Shown here: in pieces, positions 38,168 to 47,475 of the stretch | How the letters are laid out: each line of letters begins with the position of its first letter | How positions within the stretch are numbered: the first letter of the stretch is position 1 | NCBI GenBank assembly: GCA_020830965.2 | Contig: JACCFC020000016.1 | Location: 1-64,000 of the forward strand | Length of the DNA stretch: 64,000 nt | Origin: Neisseriaceae bacterium TC5R-5 | Lineage (GTDB): Bacteria > Pseudomonadota > Gammaproteobacteria > Burkholderiales > Chromobacteriaceae | Direction: 5' to 3' | Made by a program: the position numbers and the translations under genes | Notes under the pieces: model-generated | What the model saw: only the letters and a program-made list of their open reading frames with translations | Told to the model about the DNA's origin: nothing | Databases searched by the model: none

Positions 38168-39116
38168 CATTAGTGTTCGCAGGCTATATCAAGAGAATCA
38201 GCACAAACTCAGCCTGACTTGGGTTGCTGGTACCGGCGGCGCCGACAATATGATCAGCAACCAGGAACAGCGCCCCACCCAAGCCCTAGTTGGCCACCTG
38301 AACTTCATTCACCCTAATCGGGTACAAGTGCTGGGCCTGGCGGAAGTCGATTATCTTAACCGCCTAGAACAATCCGCCGCCAAAACCGCTCTGGATCAGC
38401 TATTTCATAAAAGCATGTCTGTCGTGATGGTGGCGAATAATCAAGCTGTTCCCAAGTTGTTGCGTGATTATTGCCACACCCATAATGTCCCTCTGATGAC
38501 CACCAAGCTGGAAAGCCCCTATCTGATGGATGTCCTGCGTCTCTATCTGGCGCGGGCACTAGCGGTTTCTACCGTTTTACATGGTGTCTTTCTCGATGTC
38601 TTTGAAATCGGGGTATTGATCATGGGTGATTCCGCCATGGGGAAAAGCGAGCTGGCTCTGGAACTCATTTCACGCGGGCATGGCATGGTGGCAGATGATG
38701 CGGTCGAGCTTTACCGTATCGGCCCAGATACGCTGGAAGGACGCTGCCCGCCATTACTGCGTGATTTTCTGGAAGTACGCGGCTTGGGCATACTGAATAT
38801 TCGTACCATTTTCGGTGAAACGGCCGTGCGCCCCAAAAAAGGGCTGAAACTGATCATCCACCTAGTCAAAGCGAACGATCAGGCGATGCAGGCCTTGGAT
38901 AGACTCAATATTCAATCAGAAACCCAGGACATTATCGGCGTCACCGTGCGTAAAGTTGTACTGCCGGTAGCGGCTGGCCGTAACTTGGCCGTGCTGGTTG
39001 AAGCTGCCGTGCGTAATTACATTCTGCAACTACGTGGCATAGATAGTACCCGTGAGTTTATTGAACGCCACACCAACTTCCTCAAAGAGCAGGAACATGC
39101 GCCTGATATTGATTAG
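38160..39116 (+). CDS. hprK: HPr kinase/phosphorylase
   Basis: The 318-residue bifunctional serine kinase/phosphorylase of HPr has Walker [16 protein letters not shown] (about 156-170). The HprK signature [11 protein letters not shown] lies near 202. The N-terminal HprK domain occupies about 1-130. No ptsH gene for HPr lies in the window. It overlaps the rapZ start by 20 bp. Confidence 0.95.
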   Translation: MPSISVRRLYQENQHKLSLTWVAGTGGADNMISNQEQRPTQALVGHLNFIHPNRVQVLGLAEVDYLNRLEQSAAKTALDQLFHKSMSVVMVANNQAVPKLLRDYCHTHNVPLMTTKLESPYLMDVLRLYLARALAVSTVLHGVFLDVFEIGVLIMGDSAMGKSELALELISRGHGMVADDAVELYRIGPDTLEGRCPPLLRDFLEVRGLGILNIRTIFGETAVRPKKGLKLIIHLVKANDQAMQALDRLNIQSETQDIIGVTVRKVVLPVAAGRNLAVLVEAAVRNYILQLRGIDSTREFIERHTNFLKEQEHAPDID

Positions 39117-39939
39117 CGGTCTATCTGGTTCTGGCAAATCCGTCGCTTTACGCGCCTTGGAAGATTCCAGCTTCTATTGTGTCGATAATCTGCCAGCCAC
39201 CATGCTGGATGAAGCCATGTCCCTGTATGCAGATTACGGCTACGAACACATTGCTATCAGCGTGGACACCCGCTCGGGCCCATCATTAGGTGCTCTGCCA
39301 GCCGAAATGGCCAAGCTCAAGGCGAGAAATATTGATGTGCGTTTACTCTTCCTGGAAGCCCGGCTCGAAACCCTGGTGAAGCGTTTTTCTGAGACACGCC
39401 GTCGCCACCCACTGTCTGGTTCGGGCAAAACCATAGAAGAGAGCATACGGCTGGAGCAGGACATGCTCGCCAATGTGCAAGAACTGGGCGTACGCCTTGA
39501 TACTAGCGAATTGTCGGCCAATGCTTTACGCAGCTGGGTACGCGAGCTGCTAGAAGTAGACCATAATCGACTGACGCTGATCTTTGAGTCATTCGGTTTC
39601 AAACACGGCATCCCTCTGGATGCCGATTTTATGTTTGATGCACGCTGTCTGCCCAATCCTTATTACGAGCCACAGCTGCGCCCGTTAACTGGTCAGGATT
39701 CAGCCATCGCCAACTTTTTTCAAAGAGCACCACAAGTAGCCGACATGATCAACGATATCGAGCAACTGGTCAGAAAATGGCTGCCCGCTTTCTGCAGAGA
39801 AAACCGCAGTTATTTGACCGTTGCCATCGGTTGCACTGGTGGCCAGCATCGCTCGGTCTACATCGTCGAGCAACTGGCCCGTGCCTTTGCCAGCGAGCAG
39901 GTTCTGCTACGCCATCGTCAACTGACTTCCACTCCCTAA
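39097..39939 (+). CDS. rapZ: RNase adapter protein RapZ (nucleotide-binding)
   Basis: The 280-residue protein has Walker [12 protein letters not shown] (about 4-14) and conserved DTRSGP. The C-terminal block has CTGGQHRSV and the SFGFKHGIP motif. In E. coli RapZ guides RNase E to GlmZ and controls amino-sugar synthesis. The ATG at 39097 lies within hprK (20 bp overlap). The hprK-rapZ pairing with ptsN is common. Confidence 0.95.
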   Translation: MRLILISGLSGSGKSVALRALEDSSFYCVDNLPATMLDEAMSLYADYGYEHIAISVDTRSGPSLGALPAEMAKLKARNIDVRLLFLEARLETLVKRFSETRRRHPLSGSGKTIEESIRLEQDMLANVQELGVRLDTSELSANALRSWVRELLEVDHNRLTLIFESFGFKHGIPLDADFMFDARCLPNPYYEPQLRPLTGQDSAIANFFQRAPQVADMINDIEQLVRKWLPAFCRENRSYLTVAIGCTGGQHRSVYIVEQLARAFASEQVLLRHRQLTSTP

Positions 39940-39951
39940 GATAGGCGGACT

Positions 39952-40572
39952 ATGCGCCCAGTTACCACCGTTACGGTCGCCTTGACCGGTGCCTCTGGCC
40001 TACCCTACGGCTTGCGTCTGATCGACTGCCTGATACAAGCCGGCATCCGGGTGTGGGTGTTGTACTCACAGGCCGCCCAAATTGTCGCCAAACAGGAAAT
40101 GAACATCACGCTGCCCTCACGGCCCACCGAACTGAAAACCTGGTTACAACAGCGTACTGGCGCAGGCGAAAACCAGCTGCAGGTTTTTGGCCGTGAAGAA
40201 TGGTTTGCACCAGTAGCATCTGGCTCCAACCCGGCCGATGCAATGGTGGTTTGCCCCTGCTCCATGGGCACCCTGGCCGCCATTGCCCATGGTATGAGTG
40301 ATAATCTGATTGAACGCGCTGCCGACGTCAGCATTAAGGAGCAACGTAAACTGGTACTGGTACCACGCGAAACCCCCTTTTCTGCCCTTCATCTGGAAAA
40401 CATGCTAAAACTGGCCAGATTAGGCGTCGTGATCCTGCCCCCGTCTCCCGGCTTTTATACCCATCCCCAAACTGTGGACGATCTGATTGATTTTGTTGTG
40501 GCCCGTATTCTCGACCAACTCAATATCGAACATACGCTGCTGCCACGCTGGGGGGATACAACAGAGAGATAA
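39952..40572 (+). CDS. ubiX: Flavin prenyltransferase
   Basis: UbiX prenylates FMN to make the prenyl-FMN cofactor of UbiD in ubiquinone synthesis. The 206-residue protein has the flavoprotein motif ALTGASGLPYGLRLI (about 10-24), VVCPCSMGTLAAIAHG and RETPFSALHLENML. It follows rapZ after 12 bp and precedes nnrDE after 4 bp. Confidence 0.95.
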   Translation: MRPVTTVTVALTGASGLPYGLRLIDCLIQAGIRVWVLYSQAAQIVAKQEMNITLPSRPTELKTWLQQRTGAGENQLQVFGREEWFAPVASGSNPADAMVVCPCSMGTLAAIAHGMSDNLIERAADVSIKEQRKLVLVPRETPFSALHLENMLKLARLGVVILPPSPGFYTHPQTVDDLIDFVVARILDQLNIEHTLLPRWGDTTER

Positions 40573-40576
40573 ACCC

Positions 40577-42076
40577 ATGAGTGCACACCTAGACCGCATT
40601 CTCAGCCTGAGCGCCTTGCGCCAACTGGAACAGGATGCGGCAGCCGCCGCTTATCAACTGATGCAAACAGCAGGCTTAGCTACCGCAGACTGGGTAGACC
40701 GGCAATTACCGCAACATGCCATGCTGCTGATCTGTGCCGGGCCAGGCAATAACGGCGGTGATGCACTCTATGCGGCTCAAGAACTGCTACGACGAGGCTT
40801 TCGCGTCGATATTCTGCTACCCGCCCAAATGAGCAGCCCGGATGGACTGCTTGCTCTACAAGCACTACAACAAGCCCAGGCCAATATTCTGCAAGAACTG
40901 CCAGCCAACTACCCCTGCCCCGATCTGCTGATTGACGGCCTGTTTGGTGTTGGCCTGAGTCGCAGCTTTGCACCACAGTGGGTCAGCCTGATTGCACAAC
41001 TCAACAAGCTGGGTTGCCCTATCTTGGCACTGGATTGCCCCAGCGGTTTGGATGCCTACACCGGTGTTGCCGCCAATGCGGTTATCCAGGCCAGCAACAC
41101 GCTCACCTTTTTATGCCAAAAACCCGGATTGTACAGCGCCGCTGGGGCCGACCTGGCCGGACAGGTGGAACTGGCTACGCTGGATTATCCGCCACCATGC
41201 TTCCCTGCCGCGGAAGGCTGTCTCAACCATGTTAACCCCGCCGTCCTGGCTCGTCGGCACAATAGCCACAAGGGCAGTTTTGGGAGCGTTTGCGTACTGG
41301 GTGGCGCTCCCGGCATGCTGGGAGCCGCGCTATTAAGCGGGCGTAGTGCCTTATATGGCGGCGCGGGCAAAGTCTATGTCTGCCCGCTGGATGATCGCTT
41401 GGCGGTAGACCCGACGACGCCCGAACTCATGATCACCAGTCTCAACGATTCCACCCCCATGCCACAGGCTGACGTTTACGTTTGCGGGCCAGGTATGGGA
41501 CAACAAGCACAGGCCAGGCAATTGCTGGCGCAGGTATTACAGCGCCCACAGCCTTTGCTACTGGATGCTGATGCCCTGAATTTACTAGCCAATGACCAGG
41601 CCATCGCCAGCAGCCTCACCCAGCGTACCGCCGCGACTATTCTCACACCGCACCCCGCCGAGGCAGCCAGACTACTCGGCATCAGTACCGAACAAGTTCA
41701 AACAGACAGAATACAGGCCGCACGTCGCCTGGCTGCTCATTATCGCTGTGTCGTGGTCTTGAAGGGTGCGGGTAGCTTGATTGTTACCCCGGCAGGCTAC
41801 TACCACCTCAATATCAGTGGCGGGCCGGCACTGGCCACCGCAGGCCAAGGCGATGTCCTTAGCGGACTGATTGCGGCGCTGCTGGCACAGGGTATGGATG
41901 CTTTTGATGCCGCCAGCCTGGCGGTAGAACTACATGGTTTAGCTGGAAATGAATATGAAACGGCCAGCGGCGGGCCAATCGGGCTCTTCGCCTCGGATAC
42001 CGCACGACGAGCCAGTGTGATCCTCAATCGCTTACTGCAGAAATGTTCTGTAACTAAGCCTAGTGGCGCGAATTAG
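40577..42076 (+). CDS. nnrD: Bifunctional NAD(P)HX epimerase / ADP-dependent dehydratase
   Basis: This enzyme repairs hydrated NAD(P)H. The 499-residue fusion has an N-terminal NnrE epimerase domain (about 1-215; AGPGNNGGDALYAAQELL) and a C-terminal NnrD dehydratase domain (about 225-490; LTPHPAEAARLLG, KGAGSLIV, AGQGDVLSGLIAALL). ATP/ADP site residues look intact. The ATG at 40577 gives the normal N-terminus; the longer frame overlaps ubiX out of frame. Its stop overlaps the convergent HD-GYP gene end by 4 bp. Confidence 0.93.
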   Translation: MSAHLDRILSLSALRQLEQDAAAAAYQLMQTAGLATADWVDRQLPQHAMLLICAGPGNNGGDALYAAQELLRRGFRVDILLPAQMSSPDGLLALQALQQAQANILQELPANYPCPDLLIDGLFGVGLSRSFAPQWVSLIAQLNKLGCPILALDCPSGLDAYTGVAANAVIQASNTLTFLCQKPGLYSAAGADLAGQVELATLDYPPPCFPAAEGCLNHVNPAVLARRHNSHKGSFGSVCVLGGAPGMLGAALLSGRSALYGGAGKVYVCPLDDRLAVDPTTPELMITSLNDSTPMPQADVYVCGPGMGQQAQARQLLAQVLQRPQPLLLDADALNLLANDQAIASSLTQRTAATILTPHPAEAARLLGISTEQVQTDRIQAARRLAAHYRCVVVLKGAGSLIVTPAGYYHLNISGGPALATAGQGDVLSGLIAALLAQGMDAFDAASLAVELHGLAGNEYETASGGPIGLFASDTARRASVILNRLLQKCSVTKPSGAN

Positions 42077-43665
42077 TCATCATGCAAGCCGGGCACACGT
42101 TTTTCCTGTACCAGCGTCGTCAAGGCCTCCACCACATGTGGATCGAACTGCGTGCCCGAACGGCTGTTGATGTAATCCATGGTGTCTTGCAAGGTCCACG
42201 GCTCTTTATAAGGACGCTTATTCAATAAGGCATCAAACACATCCACCACAGCAACAATGCGGGCAGACAAGGGAATTTGCTGACCCTGCTGTTTTTGGGG
42301 ATAGCCACTGCCGTCAAAGTACTCATGGTGGCCGCCGGCGATCTCCGAGCCTAAGGATAAATAGCTCATCCCCTCTACCATATTGGCCGCCTTAGCCAAT
42401 ATCTGCGCCCCGATAGAAGCATGCTGCTCCATAATCACCCGCTCCTCCACATCCAGCCGAGCAGGCTTGAACAGAATATGATCAGGTGTGCCTACCTTGC
42501 CTACATCATGCAGAATACTGGCCATACCCACCATTTCCATGAACTCTTTGGTCATGATGTCGCTATAGACACCATTGCGACACATTTGCCCGGCGATGGC
42601 ATCGGTCAGCCGCTGTACCCGCAGCACATGCTCACCGGTATCGGTATCCCGAAACTCCGCCAGATCAGCTAAAGCCACGACAGTTGCTTCCTGAGCACTA
42701 CGCAGTTGTTTATACAAATACAGATTATCGTAAGCCGCAGAAATACGCTGACAGAATACATCCAGTAAATCTTGCTCTACTTCTTCCAGCGGCCATGGCG
42801 GCATAAAGTGAACCACAAATTCACGACCATTTTGTGAAGCAAAATACAACACACCGAATGAATGCTGATAAATACTGCGCCGCTCATTGAACGCACTCAG
42901 AATCGTTTCTTTTAGCTCAGGCAGAGCTTGTAACGGATCGACACCATCCAATGATTCATAACTACCCGAAGCCGCCAGCACCTCCAACTCGGCTCTAGCA
43001 GTCTGCTTCGCATCATTACGTACACACAAAATGCCATCGGCACCAACATCTAGCAAGGCACTCACCTGCCGTAACACACCAGAAGCAAACTCCCGCAAGG
43101 AATAGAGCTTATATAAATCCGATGCACTTTCCAGAATTTTGGCTAAACCTTGGCGATTTTTTTCCAGCGATAGCAGATTCTCATAGGCTCGCAGCGAAGC
43201 AATGATGGTCGTAAAAAGCTTCTGTACGGTTAACTCTGTCTTGGTTTTGTAATCATTAATATCATAATTAAGAATTACCTCCTGCTCTGGTGCCTGCCCT
43301 GGCTGACCCGTACGCAACACAATGCGCACGATGCTGTTTTTTAACTCATTACGGATACGATGCACGAGTTGTAAACCGGCATCTTCGCTCTCCATCACCA
43401 CATCCAGCACAATCAGCGCAATATCGGTATGCTGCGCAATGATGTCAAAAGCTTCTCTACCCGAATAAGCGTTAAGCAGTTCTAAGGAACGGTCTTTGTA
43501 ATGAATATTTCGCAAGGCAATATCGGTCGCGGTGTGAATGTCCTTCTCATCATCAACAATCAGAATTTTCCAGGCCGGTCGTCTATTCTCTGGCACACCA
43601 GATGCAGGAGCATCATCATCATCTAACAGCCAGTCATCATCGGAGGAAGTGTCAATCTGGCTCAT
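42073..43665 (-). CDS. DUF3369/HD-GYP response regulator
   Basis: The 530-residue protein has a receiver domain (about 31-155; phosphoacceptor Asp88 in IVLDVVM) and a DUF3369-like middle region (about 170-320). The C-terminal HD-GYP domain has HD at 386-387 (ILHDVGKVGTPDH) and GYP in HHEYFDGSGYP (446-456). HD-GYP domains hydrolyse cyclic-di-GMP. The motif residues look intact, so an active phosphodiesterase is expected. An acidic stretch DDDDAP opens the protein. It overlaps the upstream kinase stop by 4 bp. Confidence 0.93.
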   Translation of the reverse strand: MSQIDTSSDDDWLLDDDDAPASGVPENRRPAWKILIVDDEKDIHTATDIALRNIHYKDRSLELLNAYSGREAFDIIAQHTDIALIVLDVVMESEDAGLQLVHRIRNELKNSIVRIVLRTGQPGQAPEQEVILNYDINDYKTKTELTVQKLFTTIIASLRAYENLLSLEKNRQGLAKILESASDLYKLYSLREFASGVLRQVSALLDVGADGILCVRNDAKQTARAELEVLAASGSYESLDGVDPLQALPELKETILSAFNERRSIYQHSFGVLYFASQNGREFVVHFMPPWPLEEVEQDLLDVFCQRISAAYDNLYLYKQLRSAQEATVVALADLAEFRDTDTGEHVLRVQRLTDAIAGQMCRNGVYSDIMTKEFMEMVGMASILHDVGKVGTPDHILFKPARLDVEERVIMEQHASIGAQILAKAANMVEGMSYLSLGSEIAGGHHEYFDGSGYPQKQQGQQIPLSARIVAVVDVFDALLNKRPYKEPWTLQDTMDYINSRSGTQFDPHVVEALTTLVQEKRVPGLHDD

Positions 43666-45206
43666 TCCGTACTCTCCATAAGCGGGTTAACTGGAGCCGT
43701 ACACGGCATGGTAATTGTGAAGGTTGTACCCTTATTCAGTTCGCTGGACACTTCAATCCCTCCCCCTAGACGCTGTCGTACAATGTTATAAACGATATTT
43801 AAGCCTAGACCACTGCCCCCGCTGCCGCGACGGGTAGTAAAGAAAGGATCAAAAATTCGACCCAGATTTTCTGCCGGGATACCCTTACCATCATCACTGA
43901 CAGTGAGGGTGACAGCTTGCTCGCTGCTACGATTGGCATTAATCACAATGGCACCATGATTACGATGCTCAAAGCCGTGTACCAACGCATTCACCATCAG
44001 ATTGGTAACAACCTGGGCAAAAGCACCAGGATAACTATCCAACAAAATATCACTCTCGCAATGAACCGTAATATTGGTATTAGCGTACTTGAAGCGTGGC
44101 TTCAAGCTGGTGATCACTTCATTTAAATAGTCATCCAATTGGAAGCTGCGTCGCGCTTCGCTGGTTTGATCAACCGCTACCTGCTTAAAGCTGTGAATCA
44201 AATTGGCAGCACGTTCAGCATTGGACAAAATCAGATCAGTACACTCTTTGGCCGTCTCCAGATAGGTCTGAAAATCACTTTTTTTGACATTACCATTATC
44301 AAGTTTTTCGATAATCTGCTCAGTAGCCGAACCCAAATGCGATGCCGTGGTCAGCGTAATTCCCACCGGTGTATTGATCTCATGTGCCACCCCCGCTACC
44401 AGCCCGCCAAGCGAGGCCATTTTTTCGGTTTCAACCAGCGTTGTCTGCGCATCCCGCAGTTTTTGGTAAGCTTCTTCCGCTCTTTCCTTCTCTGCCGTCG
44501 CACGACTTTCTGCTTCAGTTCGTTTCTCCAGATCGGCAGCGGTACGGGCAACAATACTATTAAAGCCATTCACCAGCCGCCCCAGCTCATCATCAGCAAT
44601 ATGCGTCACTTTCGCGCCACTGGCATCCGGAGCATGAATCGCTGTATTAACCGCTTTCTGCAGTTGGCTTAAAGGATGAAAGACAAATCTGCGCAAATTA
44701 AATGACATAATAATGAAAATCAACACATCCAATAGGATAATCTGTGCCAACAGTTCTATCAGCTTCTCACGCTCGCGCTGTGCCAATGCCTGGCGTGACA
44801 GAAAAACTGTCACCGTCCCTAGATGCTCCTTGCCCTGATAAATAATGGGTACGCTCACACTATCCTCAGCCTTGGGTTGTTCTGATGGCAACAAATCATG
44901 CACCTGTCCGTCCATATCACGGCCACGCCCAATATTAAGACCAGACTCACCCTTGACCTTAATCGCCATGATAGAAGACCAGCTCAACTCGCTATCCAAC
45001 GTCAAACGCACGAGTTCATCATCCAGTTGCCAGACACTATGTGGCAAAGACATCGACAAACGTGATTTGACTGCCGACCGCTGTGCTTGATAATCGGCTT
45101 CATCTCTAGTCTGGTTATTCATATAAGATAAAAACCCGGTAGTCCCCAAAATAACGGTAATCCAGGCCATCAACCAAACCATCAGCTTGCTCTTGATACT
45201 TTTCAT
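43662..45206 (-). CDS. Membrane sensor histidine kinase
   Basis: The 514-residue kinase has TM1 (about 9-27), a periplasmic sensor domain (about 28-150), TM2 (151-169) and a HAMP-like region (about 170-225). A coiled coil of Glu/Ala (226-262) precedes the phosphoacceptor His275 in GVAHEINTP. The HATPase domain has NLMVNALVHG, DDGKGIP, FFTTRRGSGGSGLGL. It is the obvious partner of the DUF3369/HD-GYP regulator, whose start codon overlaps its stop. Signal unknown. Confidence 0.93.
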   Translation of the reverse strand: MKSIKSKLMVWLMAWITVILGTTGFLSYMNNQTRDEADYQAQRSAVKSRLSMSLPHSVWQLDDELVRLTLDSELSWSSIMAIKVKGESGLNIGRGRDMDGQVHDLLPSEQPKAEDSVSVPIIYQGKEHLGTVTVFLSRQALAQREREKLIELLAQIILLDVLIFIIMSFNLRRFVFHPLSQLQKAVNTAIHAPDASGAKVTHIADDELGRLVNGFNSIVARTAADLEKRTEAESRATAEKERAEEAYQKLRDAQTTLVETEKMASLGGLVAGVAHEINTPVGITLTTASHLGSATEQIIEKLDNGNVKKSDFQTYLETAKECTDLILSNAERAANLIHSFKQVAVDQTSEARRSFQLDDYLNEVITSLKPRFKYANTNITVHCESDILLDSYPGAFAQVVTNLMVNALVHGFEHRNHGAIVINANRSSEQAVTLTVSDDGKGIPAENLGRIFDPFFTTRRGSGGSGLGLNIVYNIVRQRLGGGIEVSSELNKGTTFTITMPCTAPVNPLMESTE

Positions 45207-45314
45207 TTTATCCGCAGCTTTATATCCCTAATCTGCATCGTAGGCACTGCAGGCCCGGAAATCCAAAATAGATTCGAAATTAATACATTACCAAGGCAAA
45301 ACAAATAATGACGG

Positions 45315-45320
45315 TATAAT
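45315..45320 (+). promoter_or_regulatory. Candidate -10 element for the aminopeptidase P gene
   Basis: TATAAT sits 88 bp before the pepP-like ATG in the kinase/peptidase divergent region. No clear -35 box is seen; the surroundings are AT-rich. Confidence 0.4.
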
Positions 45321-45407
45321 CATTGCTTGCTTCGAATCACAGAAACTCATCTTGCATCGCTCAGCAAACCCTCACAAAATAAGCGGCATCTTTTCAAGGA
45401 GCCCATC

Positions 45408-47219
45408 ATGAGCGCTAGCCGCCTTCCTTCCACTGAATCCATAGCCAACAGAATTCAAACCTTGCGCAGCACCATGCAACAAGCTGACGTCGCAGCCTGC
45501 TTGATCCCCTCTTCCGATCCACACTTATCCGAATATCTACCCAAACGCTGGCAAGCACGCCAATGGTTATCGGGTTTTAGCGGTTCGATGGGCACACTAA
45601 TCGTTACACATGACTTTGCCGGACTATGGGCAGATAGCCGTTACTGGGTACAAGCCGAAGCGGAACTAGCTGGCAGCGGTATTCAGTTAGTCAAAACCAG
45701 TAGTCCCAGCAGTCATGAACACCTCAACTGGCTAGCTAGCCAGTTGCAGGCAGGACAAACCGTAGCGGTTGATGGCGATGTGCTCAGCCTAGCTAGTGCC
45801 AAAGCACTGCAAACGGCGTTAAGCGCCAATAATATTGTGCTAAAAAGCGATCTTGATCTGGTGGCTCAGGTTTATCTGGACCGCCCAGCCTTACCCGATG
45901 CAACTGTCTTTGAGCACCTCCCCCCCTATGCCACGCAGAGCCGCCGTGACAAACTGCAGCACATTCGCGCCGCCATGCAGCAAGCCGGGGCTGACTGGCA
46001 CTTTATTTCTACGCTCGACGATATCGCCTGGCTGCTGAATTTGCGCGGTAGTGACGTCAACTACAACCCCGTGTTCATTAGCCATCTACTGCTTAATCAA
46101 CAACAGGCAACGCTATTCATTGGTGCCGATAAAATCCCGTCAGATTTACAACACACACTGGCACAAGATGGCATCCAGCTTCGCCCTTACGAAGACACCA
46201 AGCACACCCTAAGCCAATTAGCCGATCAGCAATGTCTACTACTAGACCCACGTCGTATCACGCTGGGCCTGCGTCAGGCACTGCCCGCCAAGCTCCCGAT
46301 TATCGAAGCCATCAACCCTAGCACCTTACTCAAGGCCATGAAAACGCCGGACGAGGCCACCCATATTCGCCAGACTATGGAGCAGGATGGCGCCGCGCTA
46401 TGTGAGTTCTTTGCATGGTTGGACAGCCAGGTCAATCGCAGCACCATCACCGAGCTGGATATCGATGAAAAGATCACCGCAGCGCGTGCGTGTCGGCCTG
46501 GTTTTATTTCCGCCAGTTTCGGCACCATTGCCGGGTTTAACGCCAATGGTGCGCTGCCACACTATCGTGCCACGGTGAGTGCCCACGCTCACATTCAAGG
46601 AAATGGCTTACTGCTGATTGATTCCGGTGGTCAATATCTGGGCGGCACTACCGACATTACCCGGGTCGTAGCCATTGGCACACCCAGCGCCGACCAGAAA
46701 CGCGACTACACCCTGGTCTTGAAAGGGACGATAGGGCTATCCAGTGCACACTTCCCGCGCGGCACCTTGTCTCCAATGCTGGATGCGCTAGCACGTGCGC
46801 CGATGTGGCAACACAATATAGACTACGGTCATGGCACCGGACACGGTGTCGGTTACTTTCTCAATGTGCACGAAGGCCCGCAGACTATCTCCCGCACCTT
46901 GCCAGAAGCACAAATGGCCATGCAAGCCGGGATGATTACCTCGGTTGAACCCGGCATCTACCGCCCCGGTAAGTGGGGAGTACGTATTGAAAACCTGGTA
47001 TTAAATGTGGCAGCTGAACACAATGAGTTTGGCGATTTCTTACGCTTTGAAACCCTGACACTGTGCCCGATTGATACCCGCTGCATTGAGTTCTCGCTAT
47101 TATCCCGTGGCGAAATCGACTGGCTAAATCATTATCACACTGAAGTCAGACAGCGCTTATTGCCACTAGTCAGTGGTCCCGCCCGTGATTGGCTATTAGC
47201 TAATACCGAGCCGGTGTAA
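45408..47219 (+). CDS. Xaa-Pro aminopeptidase (M24B, long form)
   Basis: The 603-residue protein matches the three-domain aminopeptidase P (two creatinase-like domains about 15-320, catalytic pita-bread domain about 325-540). It has metal ligands in LLIDSGGQYLGGTTDITR, HGTGHGVGYFLNVHEGP, SVEPGIY and RIENL. It removes the N-terminal residue next to proline. It is longer than E. coli PepP (441) and resembles eukaryotic-type XPNPEP1. AAGGAG lies seven bases before the ATG. Confidence 0.93.
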   Translation: MSASRLPSTESIANRIQTLRSTMQQADVAACLIPSSDPHLSEYLPKRWQARQWLSGFSGSMGTLIVTHDFAGLWADSRYWVQAEAELAGSGIQLVKTSSPSSHEHLNWLASQLQAGQTVAVDGDVLSLASAKALQTALSANNIVLKSDLDLVAQVYLDRPALPDATVFEHLPPYATQSRRDKLQHIRAAMQQAGADWHFISTLDDIAWLLNLRGSDVNYNPVFISHLLLNQQQATLFIGADKIPSDLQHTLAQDGIQLRPYEDTKHTLSQLADQQCLLLDPRRITLGLRQALPAKLPIIEAINPSTLLKAMKTPDEATHIRQTMEQDGAALCEFFAWLDSQVNRSTITELDIDEKITAARACRPGFISASFGTIAGFNANGALPHYRATVSAHAHIQGNGLLLIDSGGQYLGGTTDITRVVAIGTPSADQKRDYTLVLKGTIGLSSAHFPRGTLSPMLDALARAPMWQHNIDYGHGTGHGVGYFLNVHEGPQTISRTLPEAQMAMQAGMITSVEPGIYRPGKWGVRIENLVLNVAAEHNEFGDFLRFETLTLCPIDTRCIEFSLLSRGEIDWLNHYHTEVRQRLLPLVSGPARDWLLANTEPV

Positions 47220-47292
47220 TCCCAACAGGCGACATTTGGTCAATCAGCACGAAATCACTTCAAACGCTCAACGACCAAATGCAGCTTGCTAA

Positions 47293-47404
47293 GAGCCACT
47301 AACACAACCTCGAAGAGTTCCTGAGCCAAGGCGCGCCAACGCAGACAGTTCCAGTAGTACGGCCAGAAGGCGCAACGCGGGTTCAGGGGTTTGGTTAGCG
47401 GCTC
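47293..47404 (+). repeat. Miniature inverted-repeat element, 112 bp copy
   Basis: The element starts GAGCCACTAACACAACC and ends GGTTTGGTTAGCGGCTC. TAA is on both sides (47290-47292 and 47405-47407). The interior includes CCTGAGCCAAGGCGCGCC, GCAGACAGTTCCAGTAGTAC and GAAGGCGCAACGC, shared with the 58521 copy. It lies between the aminopeptidase and the 3HB-oligomer hydrolase gene. Confidence 0.85.
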
Positions 47405-47475
47405 TAAGATAAGCCCCTTGGCTGGATATTGCCTCGATTCAGCCACATGTTTTTTTATCCATACAGGAGCCATCC

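Noticed and set aside
43600-43640. ATC/TCA trinucleotide run
   Set aside because: It encodes the acidic N-terminus of the HD-GYP regulator and is too short to be a meaningful satellite.
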